DNA of 64,000 bases, taken from Diadema setosum (Eukaryota; Echinodermata; Echinoidea; Diadematoida; Diadematidae). Under the pieces are notes generated by a model. The model saw nothing but the letters and a program-made list of their open reading frames with translations. It had not been told where the DNA came from and searched no databases. The stretch is from positions 248,001-312,000 of the forward strand of contig NW_027307651.1 in NCBI RefSeq assembly GCF_964275005.1. The letters are read 5' to 3'. The position numbers were made by a program, and so were the translations under genes. Positions 1-10,339 of this stretch are shown here, piece after piece (the stretch's first letter is position 1; each line of letters begins with the position of its first letter).

Positions 1-24
1 ATCATAAATTTAATGGGAAACAAC

Positions 25-55
<31 letters not shown>

Positions 56-369
56 GGTAGAGTAGTGTGAGGCCCCCCCCTTTTTTTTTTTCTTGGAGGC
101 CCCTTTTCATTTCTGGAAAATCCTTTCAACACTCTTCACTATCAACTCCAGAACTTTTGAAAGGATGATGCTACTGATTTGAAAGTTATCATAACCAGAA
201 TGTGGTAATAGAGCATGCTCAAATTCACCTTAACCTGATTATTCCTTCATTGTTGTTGATACAATGGATTACATCATGGTTTTTTTTTTTTTCTCATTCA
301 TGGCCCAGGTAGCACGGCTTAGTAATGATAACGCGACTTCTTGTTGGTCAGGTGTTGGTTTTGCGGTAC

Positions 370-2640
370 AGGGTCACATAATATATTGTGGTCATATCGC
401 TTGATGGTTGCCACATAAATTTTCACGCATAGCTACAGAAATCGTGCTTGATGCCCACTTTGAGGCTGGTACAATGTATGCTGGGTATAGTGTGTAGAAT
501 AATTGTTTATGTATATAATTTCCAAAACCGTGTGAGACATTTATTATAAATGTCGGTTTTTTTTTTCAATATCAAGGAAATATATATACATTTACCTTGT
601 GCTGATATAAATACATTTGCAATCAGAGGCATCATACTGCAAATTTGAGGTATAAAATCTAGGGCAAAAGGAATTCTAGCAAGAAATCTGTACAAAACAT
701 TTTACGGCATATCTGCCCTTTAGATAATACATGTTGTATCAAAGATAAAGCCAATGTCGATTTGGTGGTATGGTTGTGTTTATGCTGGGGAAATAACCAG
801 AACATTTTGAACGTTTAGGCTGTAAAGAAATTCATTACAGTAAGAATACAAACGCATTCATATATACATTGTATTATAAATTTTATATTCACATATTTCT
901 TAGCAAACAACGGATTTAAAGTGAACCCGCAAAGTATAACTTTTGTTAAATGTATTTGCATATAAATACTTTGGGAAGTAACCTATGTTTAGCGCACAAT
1001 AGCTTGCACATTTACGTGCAGCCACTGCCGAACGTCTTTTTTTTTTATTTGTATATAACAAACATAAAATGCATGGTTTCTCTACTTTGTAATACTGTAG
1101 AAAAAAAGTATATATTTTGTTGTCATATCGCTTGATATTTACCACATAATCTTTCATGCCTGGCTGCAAAAATAGTGCTTGATCCCTATTTGTCATTTAT
1201 TGTTACCATTTTGGAAACAGCCTAGTGTGACGCGTAGATTATGGATGGAGGCATTTTTTTTTTCAAATATTCAGGAAATATGTATTCACATAACTTGTGC
1301 CGTATAAATATTCAGGCGCATACTGCGAATTTTGGGAATAAAGTCTTTGGCAAACCTAATTTTGGCAAGAGATTTATAATATGCATTTATACATTGTATT
1401 ATAGACTTTATTTTTATATATTTCCTAGCAAGTATCAAAAACGAACATGCAAAGTACAACTTTTGATAAAATTGTTGTATTCATAGGCAAATACTTATAT
1501 TTCATTTCATTGACTTCATTTCTAACAACGCAAAACATTTACGTACACAAAATAACATGATATCAATACAATGTAGTAACCCAAAAAAAAAAAAAAAAAA
1601 GCGAAGGTGAAATCAACAATACTACTCATCACATAAGCAGATGAAATTGAATTGATATCAAAGTTGCAGGAAATAGACAGACGTGCTGATAAGCCAAGCT
1701 TGTATTTTGCAGTCTCCTCGTGGACAACTCTGGGAAGTTTATTGAAATTACTCTGGGAAGTAAACCGTTTCTAGCACACAATAGCTTGCATATTCACGTG
1801 TATAGCTACTCGGCTGAATATATATATATATATTTTTTTTTTATCATGATGCATTGTTTCTGTACTCTGTAATAATGTAGAAAAAAATATATTTTGTGGT
1901 TATATCGTGTGATATTCACCACATATCTGCCACGCATAGCTACAGAATAGTGTTTATATATTTTGAGGCTGAAGTGGCTAGGTTACGTGTGTAAGAATAA
2001 GAAATTCTAATTTGTATATCACTTTTGAAACCGTGTGAGACGTATATTATAGATGTCGGGTTTTATCAAATATTCATGCATGAAATATGTTTACAAATAA
2101 ATTGTGCCGTATAAATAATTATTCAGACTCATCATACTGCTAATTTTGAGTATAAAATCTAGGGCAAGACGTATTTTAGCGAGAAATTTATGCAATGCAT
2201 CCATACATACATTGTATTGTAGATTTTATATTTATATATTTCTTTAGTAGCAAACAAAGTATTTAAACCGAACCTGAAAGTACAACCTTTGATAAGTGTA
2301 TTTGCATGTAAATACTTTGGGAAGTAATCTGTGTCTAGCACACAATAGCTTGCACATTTAAGTGCAGCCACTGCTGAACGACTTTTTAATTTGTATATAC
2401 TATGATGCATGGTTTCTCTACTCTCTGGTACTGTAGAACAAAAAGTATATATTTTGTGGTCATATCGCTTGATATTCACAACATATCTTTCACACATAGC
2501 TACAGAAAAAGTGCTTGGTGCCTATTTTGAGGCTAGTACATTGTACGTTGGGTTTAGTGTGTAAAATAATTGTCATTTATGTTATATATATCATTTCTGA
2601 AACACTGTGAGACGTATATTGTAAATGTCTTTTTTTTAAT
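370..2640. repeat. Degenerate tandem repeat, about 4 units of 0.55-0.78 kb
   Basis: Four diverged units share an ordered set of landmarks. One is a block beginning with a variant of GTCATATCGCTTGAT, near 391, 1121, 1899 and 2459. A second is CACAATAGCTTGCA, at about 997, 1777 and 2340. A third is a GTGTGAGACGTATATTATA-like block, at about 530, 2032 and 2606. The last unit is truncated. The short reading frames here are scattered and unrelated to any family I know, so the array looks non-coding. Spacing is irregular (about 730, 780 and 560 bp), which suggests old, unequally deleted copies. Confidence 0.7.
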
Positions 2641-5150
2641 GTGTTCATTTGACGGTGATACTACCGATATAATTTCTTCTCAAGGTCAATTTGTTGCAGC
2701 TTAGAGTATACTCTAGAGTTACTTTGACATTATTCTAAGCATGGTATATCATTCAACGAACAGTGACGAAAGAGTACGAAATACCCATAATGCCCCCCCC
2801 CCCAAAAAAAAATGGTCTGCTGCACAAACTCTTCTGAAAATGTAATTTTTAAACATTTAGTTTTAATGTTTGTCATACCCAGACGAAATGATAGAATTTA
2901 GCAACAAACGAATTTTTATAGTTTCACCTTCAAACGTTATAATTTTTCTGGCTATTTATCTGAATAGATGGCAAAGGTAATTCCTCTCATATTCATTGAG
3001 TCATTGCAGACGCTTCTTCTAGATCGTAATATTATTCAGTGAAATCTGTTTATAAAGTTTAGTGAAAATTCGTTATTGAACTAATTGTTTATTAAAATGA
3101 ACTTACCCTTTTAATTAAACGAATTATCTATTTCATGCATTATTGTGTTCCTTGAGCAGAATGAATTGAGATAGGTGATGCCCCCATCAAATTTAGACCA
3201 CTGTCTTCTGTCCCATTCTTTCATTCCAATACTGATAACCAACAAGAAAATCCAAAACATCCTTAACCCTTTTGAATATTTTGCTAATGGAGTAAATGAT
3301 AGAGTAAACTCAACTACATCTTTATGATAATATTTTGTATGATACAATATCTGGCCAATCATTGCCATGGTCATCATTCTTCAGCATCGTGAAAACAAGA
3401 CTACCTTGCAATCTTTAACAATAATGTAAAAACAAGGAGAGGAATCACTGGAATTCTGTATAGGAGTTCATTTCCAAAATGACGATAATATAAGTTTATA
3501 ACATTTCTCTTGATTATTTTTTTTTTCATATCATCATAGTGAAAAAGTACCTTTTGAAAAAGAAATCATTTAAAAAGGATAAATATACTTGGCTCACAAG
3601 GGAAATTCAACACTCATCAAACACCCGTCAGCATTGTATAACATTACACATAAAACTGGTAACAATTTATTATATTTCAAGAAATTTATGTCTAACCGTG
3701 TATTTTGTTTGTCAAAAAGTAATACATGTATCATTCCAATGAAATTGATTAAATTTCATTTCACATAATAGGCTTCAAAACATGGAGAACTAAAGTAATA
3801 AAGTTTTCAACAACGATAACAAATCAACGACGGTACACTATGTCAAAAAGGGGGAAAATGTCACAAAAGAAAGAAACACATTGAAGACTGTTGAAGACTT
3901 ATGAATTACTATAGGCCCTACTGATCTGAAGTGAACTTGGAATGACCAATACATACACATCAGTTTTAAAACAAAAACAAAACAATGAGAATTTCACAAC
4001 GACTAAAAAACTTCGTATCTCAAAAAATTATTTATACAGTGCCCTGAGTTTACCGTGAAGTACATGCTGAATTGTGTAAACTCAACTAAACAAAATCTAT
4101 TATTAAAGAAATGTTTGTCGTGGTATTAATCACTACTTCCCCTCATGTACATCCTTCTGATTCCTTGTTCTATGAACTTACATAAATAATTTTTGATGAC
4201 ATTCATGTTTTGCAGACGATTCTTCTTACGCAAATATGTACATTATCTTATTCATATGTAACTATGACTTTCGATTTTTTTCCTTCAAACTCCGCAGTTC
4301 ATACCCAAGGTGTCAGTTGTCCAGTTACCATTGTGAAAGCCCCAGAAGCCTGATAGCCCAAAGAGAATTAAAGCATGAAGGTGTTTGATGATGCTACATG
4401 TCTGAATTTCCTGTCAAGTCTCAAACGGTGTATACCTTTAAGTACGTTTAAAATATGATTTAAAACAGTTACGTCTCATACTTATATATCTCTCCGACAT
4501 ATAACTTAAAACATACCACAGATTTCCACCTACTCAAAACAATGACTTTAGGGCCATAACAGCATATTACGTCTGTACATAGTACTTACGTCTACTCGTC
4601 ATAACATCATCACAGCACAAGGAACAGGTCACCTCATCACACGCCCTCTGCACTGCTGTCCACTCTGTGAGTGGTCAGATGATAATGTAAGTCACGATAG
4701 TTTGTTTTATGTTGTACCTGGGGCCATCTTCCTGGTTAAGCTCTTTGAAGTTGGTGTCCTACATATCTAATCGTTTTCTCTCAATTTTATTAGAAGGGTT
4801 AGCGGAGCTATTACCGTTCCTTTAACAAGGCTGACATTGTTTCATATCTTTATTTTACATTATAAATCCTTATACATATGATCACGCACTTTATACGACT
4901 TCGTTATTCTGTATTAAAAATGAAATACAAAAAATAAAACTAAACCGAAGGGAAAAGGATTTTTGGCGTGCTTCTGCGATAAAAAGCTCTTCCTTTATCA
5001 AGTACTAAAACTACATTTTTTTTTTGTTTTTTACGCGCAGTCACGAGGAAAGTCGACATGATGTCCTGTTTGAAGATCATGGAACATGTTATCTCAACAT
5101 TCACGAAATGTATGCATAAATATATTGCGCCGAATCAAAAATCAACCTTT
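2641..5150. other. AT-rich sequence with no recognised feature
   Basis: I see homopolymer runs (a C run then A run near 2793-2811, T runs near 3513 and 5017) but no convincing exon, transposon end or tandem repeat. It may be intergenic or upstream sequence of the Ig-type gene that begins near 6180. Confidence 0.4.
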
Positions 5151-5184
5151 GCATTCATACAGCTCTCTTTATAGTACCCCCTTT

Positions 5185-5312
5185 CAAACAACACGGACTT
5201 ATGTTCAAACGATATTGATATTCCGACGTAGCATGCTGTGAGTTTTGTGTGTAATGCCTAGGGCAAAATTCATTGTGGCAAGAAATTACAAATGTAATAC
5301 AAAACATACCAA
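5185..5312. repeat. Possible outlying diverged copy of the 0.37-2.64 kb repeat
   Basis: The block with CTAGGGCAAAATTCATTGTGG followed by CAAGAAATTACAAATG resembles the part of the upstream array reading CTAGGGCAAGACG...GCGAGAAATTTATGCAATG near 2159. The match is short and diverged, so this is tentative. Confidence 0.3.
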
Positions 5313-6179
5313 ACGTTTCTGGCCGGTTGATGAAAGGACTACGTGCTGAACGAGAGAGAAAGAAAAAAGAAATTAACCCATATGTTGATTTTGGGCTGTG
5401 ATCTCTATATTCAAGATGATTCAAGATAATTTTTGAGCATGAAGACTTTGGATAAAATGAATTCATTAAAGTAAGAGTTCACGCACATACACATGAAATG
5501 AAAGAGAATATTTCTGTAGATCAGACACTGAGCATCTTCTTTATGTAATATAGGATATCTTTTACGCTAGGACAATTCTATATTTGGGAGGAATAAAGAT
5601 GGGGAGAGAGGGTGAGAGATTTAGGTCGTATCATTAAAGAATCACAGTTTTTATTCTCACATGTCTACTGTTGTTTATTTCATACATCGTTAACTCTTGT
5701 GCGTGTGTGTGTAAAAGAAATGCACATTTCAGTTCAGGATGTTTACCGCTGCGGAAAAAGCATACAACTTTATTATTGTTTATAGTGTCAATGAAGAGGT
5801 GTGCTTCATCTGGAGCTATTATCATGTACGATGCGAAAAAAGAGGCACGTAGCCCCCCCCCCCCATGTACCTTGAACAATATTAGTATATCTCCTGAGAA
5901 ATTGACTTGTGCTATTATAAATCGTAATCTGAGAGATACGGGGATTTCAACGATCACACAGGTGAATGCCCCCACCCTCTTCATGATAGCTCCTTTTATG
6001 AACGAATTGCGCTTGTCTGGAAAGGTTGCACTGCAAAAAGTGTGCTCTACAATCTCCGCTTTATCGAGTACTGCGAATGACATTGATCGTAATTTTAGTA
6101 TGAGAGGCTTGCGCTGACAATACGATCGAAACGTTTATTCACTTTGTTTTGTATAAATTCCGTCTGTATACGTCAACCA

Positions 6180-6255
6180 ATGATGAATGAACGATCCGTC
6201 TTCGGTCTCCTGTTAACATTGACTGCTTCTGTGTTCTGTAGCCCCACTGCACAAG
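6180..6255 (+). CDS. Putative signal-peptide exon of an Ig-superfamily receptor
   Basis: Two adjacent ATGs at 6180 and 6183 open a short peptide beginning MMNERSVF. It has a positively charged start, a hydrophobic core (GLLLTLTASVF) and a small-residue cleavage region (CSPTAQ), which is the layout of a secretory signal peptide. The exon ends at ACAAG followed by the donor GTAATT at 6256. The 76 coding bases leave a phase-1 intron, the same phase as the Ig exon at 7946 and the transmembrane exon at 9651. This phase agreement and the order signal, Ig, membrane are the main support. Which ATG is used cannot be decided. It would direct the receptor into the secretory pathway. The downstream Ig exon is broken, so the gene may be dead or may use other exons. 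The call rests on inference from hydropathy and splice signals. Confidence 0.6.
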
Positions 6256-6290
6256 GTAATTGTGACTTTATTCTCATGAACCTGCATTCA

Positions 6291-6989
6291 TATGTGACCC
6301 TGCACCTCAAAACAAACGAAAAAGTCGCCAAACATGAATTTCTAGTTAAGACCATATTCTGAAAGAACAGACTTTAAGCTTTAAAATGATGTATAACTCA
6401 AATCAAATGGACTCTCCTAACCTATCTAAATATTGGAAAGAAAGCACAAACTCAGGAAAAGTGTGAACTGAGAAAAGAGGCTCTGAAGTACAGTGTCTAT
6501 TCAAGCGCTTAATCTTTACCAAACCGTGCTGGCTGTGCGATGAATGAGACAGAAAACAGGAAGTAAACCACCAGAGTAACAACAATGAAGGGATTATTAA
6601 ATTAAGCTGAAATTTAGCATGCCTCATAAACACATTCTGTCCATAATTAATGCCAAGTTTCAAAGCAGTAGCACTGTCCTTTCAAAAGTTATTAGAGTTG
6701 AAAGTGAAGAGTGTGGACAAGGTTTTTCAGAAATGAAAAAAAAGGATTCTAAAGACACACCTAATCACACTATTTTACCAAAAATGTTCGAGACAAACTG
6801 CTAAAAAAAACACACTTTCCTGCCCGTTTTATGATACCAAATTTTAGCATAATGTAAAAGAAGACCTGCTCTTTCAGAAAATATGAAAACGTTAAGTTCG
6901 GCTAGGTTGACCCATTTCATTTATATTCAGTCCTCACGCATAATCAGTGTGTGCGACTTTATGTTCGTTTTGAGGTGCACGGTCACATA
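6291..6989. mobile_element. About 0.7-kb TIR element (TATGTGACC family) in intron 1
   Basis: The ends are inverted copies of about 37 bp. The left end starts TATGTGACCCTGCACCTCAA and the right end, read inward, starts TATGTGACCGTGCACCTCAA, with both running to AAAGTCGC. There is no transposase frame inside. The ends resemble those of the 8093-8862 element (TGACCC...AAAGTCGC), so they may belong to one superfamily. Flanking TA may be the target duplication. Confidence 0.65.
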
Positions 6990-7099
6990 TAAACTTACCG
7001 TTATCGGGTCTCAACCGAGTAATATCATCTATAGGTGTTGGTTAGAGCTGCACACACACACACAAAAAAGGTCATGTATAACGTAATCACCATCTTTTT

Positions 7100-7320
7100 A
7101 TTGCAACTGATTGACAAATTGCCCTGCATCGACGTAAATAAGCACTGAATTGATCAGTGTTTTAGTAGTAGCCATGATGAAAAAAAAAATCTGATCAGGA
7201 GGGTTCGAATCCCACTCGAGTATGTACGCCCATGATTTTTTATCATGGCTACTACTAAAACACTGATCAATTCAGTGCTTATTTACGTCGATGCAGGGCA
7301 ATTTGTCAATCAGTTGCAAT
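7100..7320. repeat. Perfect 79-bp inverted repeat (long hairpin) with a 63-bp loop
   Basis: Bases 7100-7178 and 7242-7320 are exact reverse complements. The loop (7179-7241) holds GGGTTCGAATCCC at 7201-7213, which matches the tRNA/RNA polymerase III B-box consensus GGTTCGANTCC, and a poly(A) run. Perfect arms imply a recent origin or gene conversion. It could be a foldback MITE, a tRNA-derived SINE that inverted on insertion, or a precursor of small RNAs. Confidence 0.85.
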
Positions 7321-7945
7321 GAAAGCATCTCGATGGAAGAATTTCATGAATTTGAATCACTATCTTTTTGTTTAACGTAAAATGCCGGTTAGCTCATGCC
7401 TGTTTATATCAATTTCACATTTCCGGTCAGTTTGTTTCAGATGCATTCAAATTGTTCTTGTAAAATATTTGAGTTTTTTCCCGTTGATTCGGCGTATCAG
7501 TCATCTCTTTATTCAAAGTTGGCTTTGGGTTGGTTTTTTTTATATATTTTGTATGATGTTGCAGTTTTTCTTGTTCTATAAACTTTATAGTCAGACATCA
7601 TTCAGGGTATCAAGCTATTTCGTCTTAATTCTGGTTAATGAATCGACTGGTGTAAATCTGAGATATTGAAACTCTACAAATCGTAGAGCATCCCAGAAAG
7701 ATGTCTTAATGCCCATGCTTGCTAAAACAGAAAACAGTTTTGTCCGGTTAGTATAAATGTATTGGAGTACTGTACTGATTTTTTTTTCTTTTTAAATAGC
7801 AAACTATCTCGTAAACAGGTAACTCTTTTACTCAAAAGAAATGATCGAGGTAAATGGAAGCTACCTTTACTAGTTATTTGCTCGGTATGACAGCTATATT
7901 TAAGTACGAAATATGTGTCGTCTCATGAACTTTCTATTTCTCTAG

Positions 7946-9063
7946 TGATGACATCAATACATGCAATAGAGAAATGCGTCAAAAAGAGCCAGTCGCATCA
8001 AAGCAGGTGTACGTATCAAACTCCTTCCAACGCTACTTTTCTTTTACTTACGTGTGTCGTAAGTGGATTCAAGCCTGATGTTTCTATAATTGTGACCCGC
8101 TACAACAAAAAGGTCTTAAAGTCGCGCACGGTCGAAGCCGTGAAAATCGAGTTTGAAGTCAGAGCATTAAAATTGGTCAAAACTTACGATTTTCTGATTT
8201 TGATATACTATTGGAGTCTAACATGTCTTCTATCATCTGTCGAAATTTTGAAGCAAAATGATCAAAGGAAAGACCAAAAATTAGCGTTTTTCTGAGCCAT
8301 GTTTTTTGGCGTTTCAACGAAGCAGAAACTGGTTCGAAAATTTGGATTGAGCGCCACAGATACACTGTAGGTTCCGCCCCTAACAATGACCAGAGTGATC
8401 TCATTGGTCAGTTTGCTGCTTGCTGCTAACCGAAGCGTGAAGCTCGCACACTGCCCAGTCGACTGGGGCGTGCGGGCGGGGTGCGCTATATATGCTCAGC
8501 CGCTTCTCACATCCTGGTCACTGATTGGTTGGTGAGGAGACCGCCGACGCTGATGTGCTTGAATGAACTCTACGGGGGTTGCTAAAGGGCTTACCTTCTA
8601 TTGTCCAGAGGTGAAAACTGACTTGCGTGTCCCTTTATCGCGATTGCGTCGAAAGGAAGACTTTTAGGGCGCTTTTCTCGAAACAGTGATTTTCCAGACG
8701 TCTCGACATGCTCTCTTTTAAACATCGATATCTCCGCAGCCAATTATTGTTATATGATGTGTCATATATCAATTTAAAGCAGAAAGATTAGGGGATTATA
8801 TCATGCAATTTTCAAATAATCGACCTTGCCCGACTTTATGATCATTTTGTTGTAGCGGGTCATTTATGGACCGATAAGTCTGGAAAGAGAATAAAATCAG
8901 CATCTTAGCGACAGACAACACCATCTGACGACACATACGAGAGGTTCGAGAAAATCAATGTTTCAGCCACACATGGAACAGAGCAAACCTTCCTGTGCAT
9001 AGCTACCGGTGACTCACTGAATGGAACGTACAATATCGACCAAAGAAATCACTCTTTTGCCTA
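7946..9063 (+). pseudogene. Broken C1-like Ig-domain exon, split by a transposon
   Basis: The acceptor TTTCTCTAG at 7945 opens a phase-1 frame. Its peptide (RCTYQTPS..., then LTCVVSGFKPDVS) is closely related to the intact exon at 15842-16180 on the other strand. After 8092 a 770-bp TIR element interrupts the domain. Homology resumes at about 8863 with TGGACCGATAAGTCTGG and runs on through the TTYERFEKINVSA-like region to the second cysteine. Breaks in addition to the insertion: an in-frame TAG at 8906-8908 in the resumed frame, an indel near 9028-9040, and loss of the donor site at 9063, where the paralogue has a good GTATAA. The exon would have encoded one extracellular Ig domain. All of this is visible by comparison with the paralogue; functional loss is inferred. 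Confidence 0.8.
8093..8862. mobile_element. 770-bp non-autonomous TIR transposon inside the Ig exon
   Basis: It has perfect 18-bp terminal inverted repeats, TGACCCGCTACAACAAAA at the left and its reverse complement at the right. The insertion point is certain because the paralogous exon at 15842-16180 lacks it. No transposase frame is present. I could not define a clean target duplication; flanks are CTATAATTG and TTTATGGAC. Confidence 0.85.
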
Positions 9064-9650
9064 GGCCTATATCAGGTTATGTGAATAGTTTTCAATATTG
9101 TGTTTCTGAATAATAACGAGTAATAATTTATTGTCACAGCTTCTGCCGTCAATACTATAAAACAGTGTTTATGACAAGAAAACGCTTGTCGTTTCGTGTT
9201 TCCAGTATCCAGTCTTTTAGTATCTTCTGCCATAACTATCAAGTTAAAAGTACGCATGATTAAAAAAATAGGAACAATAATTCAACAGATGACGGGGAAT
9301 ATAATCTGAGTGGGTACTTTTAAGTTATACTGTAACTATTTCACAACACAATGAAATAATAATTTTAATGTCAAAAGCACTTGTATCTGAAAAACAAAAC
9401 AAAAGACACGTTAATCAATTTCACCGAGTATAGACAAAGGCCTCTGAAAATGTCATTAATTTTACTCATAACGTCTAAACCGTTTGTACCTATTTAGGAG
9501 GCTACTTCTTCAAGCGTGCATTATGACAAAGAAAAATAGTAGATAATATCATAGAGGTATTTATTTATATGTTTGGTGATTTCTTACTCTATCAATCAAG
9601 CTGGTAATGAGTGCATTATGTGCCTTTAGAGTGTCTATATCAAATTTCAG

Positions 9651-9776
9651 GAAAACGTGATAACGTCGGTCTCATCGTCGGATTATTCATTGGAATACCA
9701 GCTGCAGTATTCATCATATTTTTCCTTGTTCGAAAGTTTCGGCAAAAATGCAATCAGGAGTACCTACAGCAAAGAG
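9651..9776 (+). CDS. Transmembrane and juxtamembrane exon of an Ig-type receptor
   Basis: The acceptor CAAATTTCAG ends at 9650 and the donor follows CAAAGAG at 9777. The 126-bp exon begins and ends in phase 1. It encodes a short polar stalk (GKRDN), a single hydrophobic segment of about 22 residues (VGLIVGLFIGIPAAVFIIFF), then a basic stop-transfer stretch (RKFRQK) and the start of a cytoplasmic tail (CNQEYLQQRG). A small-residue pattern GLxxGxxxG lies at the start of the membrane segment. It sits downstream of the Ig exon on the same strand with matching phase, so it is most likely the membrane anchor of that receptor. No tyrosine signalling motif is visible within this exon; further cytoplasmic exons were not found. 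Confidence 0.7.
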
Positions 9777-9845
9777 GTGTTTATCTTTCTGTGTGTATTC
9801 ATAAATTGATTGTTTGTTTGTTTTCTTCATAAAACCACTAAAATG

Positions 9846-9880
9846 TGTGACGCTCCAACAAAATGAGTCATAAGTCGCAC
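9846..9880 (+). repeat. Left terminus of a TGTGACGCTCC TIR element
   Basis: TGTGACGCTCCAACAAAATG followed by AGTCATAAGTCGCAC resembles, in inverted orientation, the sequence at 15112-15147, and more distantly the ends of the 8093 element. It could pair with the 15147 end to make one 5.3-kb element, or be one end of a smaller element whose other end has decayed. GC-rich sequence with a GGC run (10202-10219) follows. Confidence 0.45.
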
Positions 9881-10339
9881 GGGGAGTTTTCCCGTAATGA
9901 GCCGAAAATGAAGGGGAAGCACTGCTCGGGTCGAAATTTTTTTATGACGGATTTTGATTCCTTGATGTTTTATCTATTTGTACAGAAAATTTCAGCGTGT
10001 AAAAATGAGTGCAAGTGTCCCAAATCACAGTTTTTCTGAGACCATTTTTTTCGGTTACATTTTTTTCGAACGCTCACCTTTGCGTTCCGTTTCGCACCTA
10101 TATTGTTCTCGCCCGATCGAGACTCCGCCTCCGTTGCTAGGGCGTATGCTAATGAAGCATTGCTCTTGACCCCATTGAAGACAAAACAAAGCATGGTGCG
10201 TGCGGCGGCGGCGGCGGCGAGGGCTTTAGAATTACGCAATAACAGTGAGCTGACCAAGGCTATCAATTGCATGACCAGCGAGTTGCGTTTGATACATGCA
10301 CCACATTTCATGAAGTGGTGATTGATGTGACGCACAAAT

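Noticed and set aside
5634..6117. Two overlapping antisense open frames of about 150 codons just upstream of the signal-peptide exon
   Set aside because: Both strands are open over the same stretch, neither has a recognisable domain, and the plus-strand one includes a proline run coded by a C homopolymer. Likely chance.
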